Part shown: piece by piece, positions 61,598-64,000 of the stretch
Layout of the letters: each line of letters starts with the position of its first letter
Numbering within the stretch: position 1 is the first letter of the stretch
Assembly: GCA_947243795.1 (NCBI GenBank)
Contig: OX365934.1
Coordinates: 434,001 to 498,000, forward strand
Source: Saccharomyces uvarum
Taxonomy: Eukaryota; Ascomycota; Saccharomycetes; Saccharomycetales; Saccharomycetaceae
Length of the DNA: 64,000 bases
Direction: 5' to 3'
Program-made: the position numbers and the translations under genes
The notes under the pieces: model-generated
Databases searched by the model: none
Seen by the model: the letters and a program-made list of their open reading frames with translations, nothing else
Told to the model about the DNA's origin: nothing

Positions 61598-63838
61598 ATG
61601 ATAACTAATAATAAAACCAGGATAAGCGTTCCAGAAAAGCTAGGCCTTTCGGAGCAGTCTTTTGAGCAATCGTGGGAAATAGTTAAACATGCCATTGATC
61701 ACATATATAGCGATGACATGGCCGATCTCTCATTCGAACAAGTATACAGGACAATATACACGATTGTTTTAAATAGAAAAGGATCAAAGCTTTATGATAA
61801 TTTGAAAATATACACAATGGAAAAACTACTTTTTTTAAGGGAAACAGTATTCAAGAACAATGCACCTGATTATGAAATTCTCGAAACAATGGCAGGATTA
61901 TGGAAGACGCTATGCAATTGTTTTAAAATTACTGGAGATTTGATGATGTACATGGATAAGGTTTATTGCAAGCCGAATAGGTGCTTGGAGGTATGTGATA
62001 TGTGCCTTGATCTTTTCCGAATCGAAATACTCCAAAAATGTTCCTCTTCTCTTATTTCAGCATTAATTTCAGATATAGATGGGATTCGTAGCTCAGGATA
62101 CATGGACCCAAAACATACTAGCCTGTGGAAAGTATTAATAGGAATGATGGAAACCTTACATGACAATAGAGACAACTTTTTCTTGACTGATTTTGAACCA
62201 GTTTTAATTAGCGCAACGGAAAGATACTATAATAATGCTATCGATATTAAAATGTTAACGCCGCTTGAGGGACTGGAAAAAATTAGGAAGCTGAAGCAGT
62301 TCGAAAGTGTATTAGATTCTTCTTTTTTGAATGCAGATTCTCACAACAAGTTAAAAAACGTATTAGGAAATGTCCTCATATGGGGAAAATTGAGTGATGT
62401 CATAGAGGATTTGACACATGAAGCAATGAAGCTCTCGGATGAAAGGCTACTTCAAGAAATCTATGATTTATCTGGTGAAGCGAAGTATAAAACTACTATC
62501 ATTGAATCTATTAAATCCTATATTCGGCGAATCGCCAAGGAAATTCCTTTTAAGGATGGTAGTCGTAAGAAAGGGCAGAACGCGATTACTTGGTCATCAG
62601 AAATTTTAAGCTTATTTCGTAGGCAACGCTTATTTTTGGGTAGTATTAAATTTGGTTCTGTCCAAGTCAATAGTTCAGTTACATACAAATTCATTAGTAT
62701 GACAATACTTCATGATGTTTTTGCAACTTATTTTTCTGAAGAAGGTGCATTGCCATCGGAGTATATTTCTACCTACGTTGACTACTGTATGAAGCAAACG
62801 AACGATAATGATGCCGAAGTTGTTAAAATCAAGGAAGATTTGCTTGACAGTACCAAATTGATGGAACTATTATCCGAAAAGGATATCTTTGAAAGTACTT
62901 ACAAAAAGCAACTCTCTAGAAGGTTGTTGCAGCAGAAGTCTATATTGGAAATTGAAAAGTGGATGGTGCAAATGATAAAGAATGCTCTAGGGACTTTTTT
63001 TACTTTGAAACTAGAGATAATGCTGCGAGATATTTCCTTGTCTTCTAGAATATTGCGAGCATTTAAAGCTTCAAGTACCAGCAGCATAGAATATATGAAT
63101 TTTGTACCAGAGGTTTTAACAAGGACAAGTTGGCCTTTTCAAAGTACTAACCCAATTGACGAGAGCATTACATTGCCTCCTAGGATGTCTCAAATTTTAA
63201 TGGGTTTCAACGAGTATTACTCCTTAAAATACAAGGAAAGAATATTAGAATGGGCCCATCATTTAAGTGTAATTGAGATTGGATGTCAGTTCAATAACGG
63301 TTACTACGAAATAAGTTTTTCTGTTTATGCTGGAGCTATTTTCCTTCTTTTTGAGAATTATGAAGAACTAACATTAAAAGAGATCCATGAACTTACCCAT
63401 ATTCCTGAGGAAGATGTAAAATCTCTTGTAATGTCGATGTCAACAGTGCCAAAGTGTAGGATTTTGAAAAGGTCGTCAAATTCAGGAGATACTAAATTTT
63501 CTGTGAATTATTTTTTTTCTGCTCCAAATAGGAAAGTGAAGGTGCCAATCATTGCTGGGCCTGCTTCTTCCCATAAATCGGACAACTTAACAAGTCAAAG
63601 TTCGGTAGACACTTATGAAAATGAAAACATTATGGAGGTTAATGCCGCTATTGTCCGTATCATGAAAACAGAAGGAAAGTTAAGCCACCACCAGCTACTC
63701 CAGAGAACTACGAAGAATATGGAGCGTCGCTTTCATCTTACATCCAGTACGTTCAAACGAAGCCTTCAGCTTTTATTGGAGAAAGAGTATATACAGAGAG
63801 ACGCAGACGACACTTCTTGTTATCACTACCTTCATTGA
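61598..63838 (+). CDS. CUL3: Cullin Cul3
   Basis: The scaffold of a CUL3-type ubiquitin ligase with Elc1 and Ela1, which in S. cerevisiae removes stalled RNA polymerase II. It has 746 residues (S. cerevisiae 744). The N-terminal cullin repeats (about 20-370) bind adaptors; the cullin homology domain includes SKLMELLSEKDIFESTYKKQLSRRLL, and the C-terminal winged helix ends in YIQRDADDTSCYHYLH. The Rub1/NEDD8 acceptor lysine is Lys690 in AAIVRIMK. The ATG at 61598 is the first in the frame. No defects are seen. Confidence 0.96.
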   Translation: MITNNKTRISVPEKLGLSEQSFEQSWEIVKHAIDHIYSDDMADLSFEQVYRTIYTIVLNRKGSKLYDNLKIYTMEKLLFLRETVFKNNAPDYEILETMAGLWKTLCNCFKITGDLMMYMDKVYCKPNRCLEVCDMCLDLFRIEILQKCSSSLISALISDIDGIRSSGYMDPKHTSLWKVLIGMMETLHDNRDNFFLTDFEPVLISATERYYNNAIDIKMLTPLEGLEKIRKLKQFESVLDSSFLNADSHNKLKNVLGNVLIWGKLSDVIEDLTHEAMKLSDERLLQEIYDLSGEAKYKTTIIESIKSYIRRIAKEIPFKDGSRKKGQNAITWSSEILSLFRRQRLFLGSIKFGSVQVNSSVTYKFISMTILHDVFATYFSEEGALPSEYISTYVDYCMKQTNDNDAEVVKIKEDLLDSTKLMELLSEKDIFESTYKKQLSRRLLQQKSILEIEKWMVQMIKNALGTFFTLKLEIMLRDISLSSRILRAFKASSTSSIEYMNFVPEVLTRTSWPFQSTNPIDESITLPPRMSQILMGFNEYYSLKYKERILEWAHHLSVIEIGCQFNNGYYEISFSVYAGAIFLLFENYEELTLKEIHELTHIPEEDVKSLVMSMSTVPKCRILKRSSNSGDTKFSVNYFFSAPNRKVKVPIIAGPASSHKSDNLTSQSSVDTYENENIMEVNAAIVRIMKTEGKLSHHQLLQRTTKNMERRFHLTSSTFKRSLQLLLEKEYIQRDADDTSCYHYLH

Positions 63839-64000
63839 TGACTCCTGGCAAATGGAGTGCATTAGGTTGGTATATTTGTATTCCACAAAAAAGGAATATA
63901 AGGGGGAATTGGGTGAATCTGATAGTATATATGGGTTAAAGGTTTTTATTTAAGTGCTAGAAGAAAACAATATTCCTGTCTTACCGCACTATAAAAATAA
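63839..64000. other. CUL3 3' flank
   Basis: Only 162 bp remain; they hold the CUL3 3' region and perhaps the promoter of the next gene (PEX31 in S. cerevisiae), which is outside the window. Confidence 0.7.

Overview
This window is nuclear DNA of a budding yeast of the Saccharomyces sensu stricto group. Gene order is that of the centromere-proximal left arm of S. cerevisiae chromosome VII: RPL30, CGR1, tRNA-Phe, SCW11, CWH41, TRP5, PGD1, PIB2, STT3, ALK1, GET1, CKB1, JAC1, ATE1, KAP122, YGL015C, PUF4, PDR1, ERG4, SCL1, MPO1, LEU1, PMA1, PMC1, COG7, RPN14, CDH1, ERP6, ERG26, the centromere (CEN7), then the start of the right arm with EFM5, SWC4 and CUL3. Compared from memory with the S. cerevisiae proteins, many residues differ, more so in fast-evolving genes (ATE1, PDR1, RPN14, COG7) than in STT3, PMA1 or TRP5. 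This is therefore probably a more distant sister species (S. uvarum/eubayanus, S. kudriavzevii or S. arboricola type) rather than S. cerevisiae or S. paradoxus. The exact species cannot be settled by eye.

Layout. Positions 1-2300 hold the end of ribosomal protein gene RPL30, the ribosome-biogenesis gene CGR1 with PAC/RRPE promoter motifs, and an intron-bearing tRNA-Phe. Positions 2300-13200 hold mostly minus-strand genes for cell wall (SCW11), N-glycan trimming (CWH41), tryptophan synthesis (TRP5), Mediator (PGD1) and TORC1/vacuole (PIB2). Positions 13480-30000 hold STT3, ALK1, GET1, CKB1, JAC1, ATE1, KAP122, a small uncharacterised gene and PUF4. Positions 30240-41075 hold the drug-resistance regulator PDR1, ERG4, proteasome SCL1, MPO1 and LEU1. 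Positions 41076-50900 hold two P-type ATPases (plasma-membrane H+ pump PMA1 and vacuolar Ca2+ pump PMC1) separated by an unusually long 3.5 kb non-coding region. Positions 51147-57980 hold COG7, RPN14, CDH1, ERP6 and ERG26. CEN7 lies at 58397-58517, reading CDEI-CDEII-CDEIII on the minus strand. EFM5 (two introns), SWC4 and CUL3 follow.

Most genes are single housekeeping units with their own promoters; there are no operons. Several promoters carry textbook control sites: Leu3 and Gcn4 sites at LEU1, Rpn4 (PACE) at SCL1, Crz1 elements at PMC1, paired Rap1-like boxes at PMA1, Ace2 and forkhead motifs at SCW11, and Reb1 sites at several promoters. I saw no transposon, LTR or virus-like element. 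All protein genes look intact. I found no new multi-gene system. The most interesting leads are regulatory: a perfect inverted repeat with sterol-element-like halves between PDR1 and ERG4, paired Ndt80-type sites beside the uncharacterised gene YGL015C, a G+C-rich block with duplicated Rap1-like sites far upstream of PMA1, a hairpin just beyond the PDR1 stop codon, a replication-origin consensus inside the centromere, and a possible longer N-terminus of JAC1.
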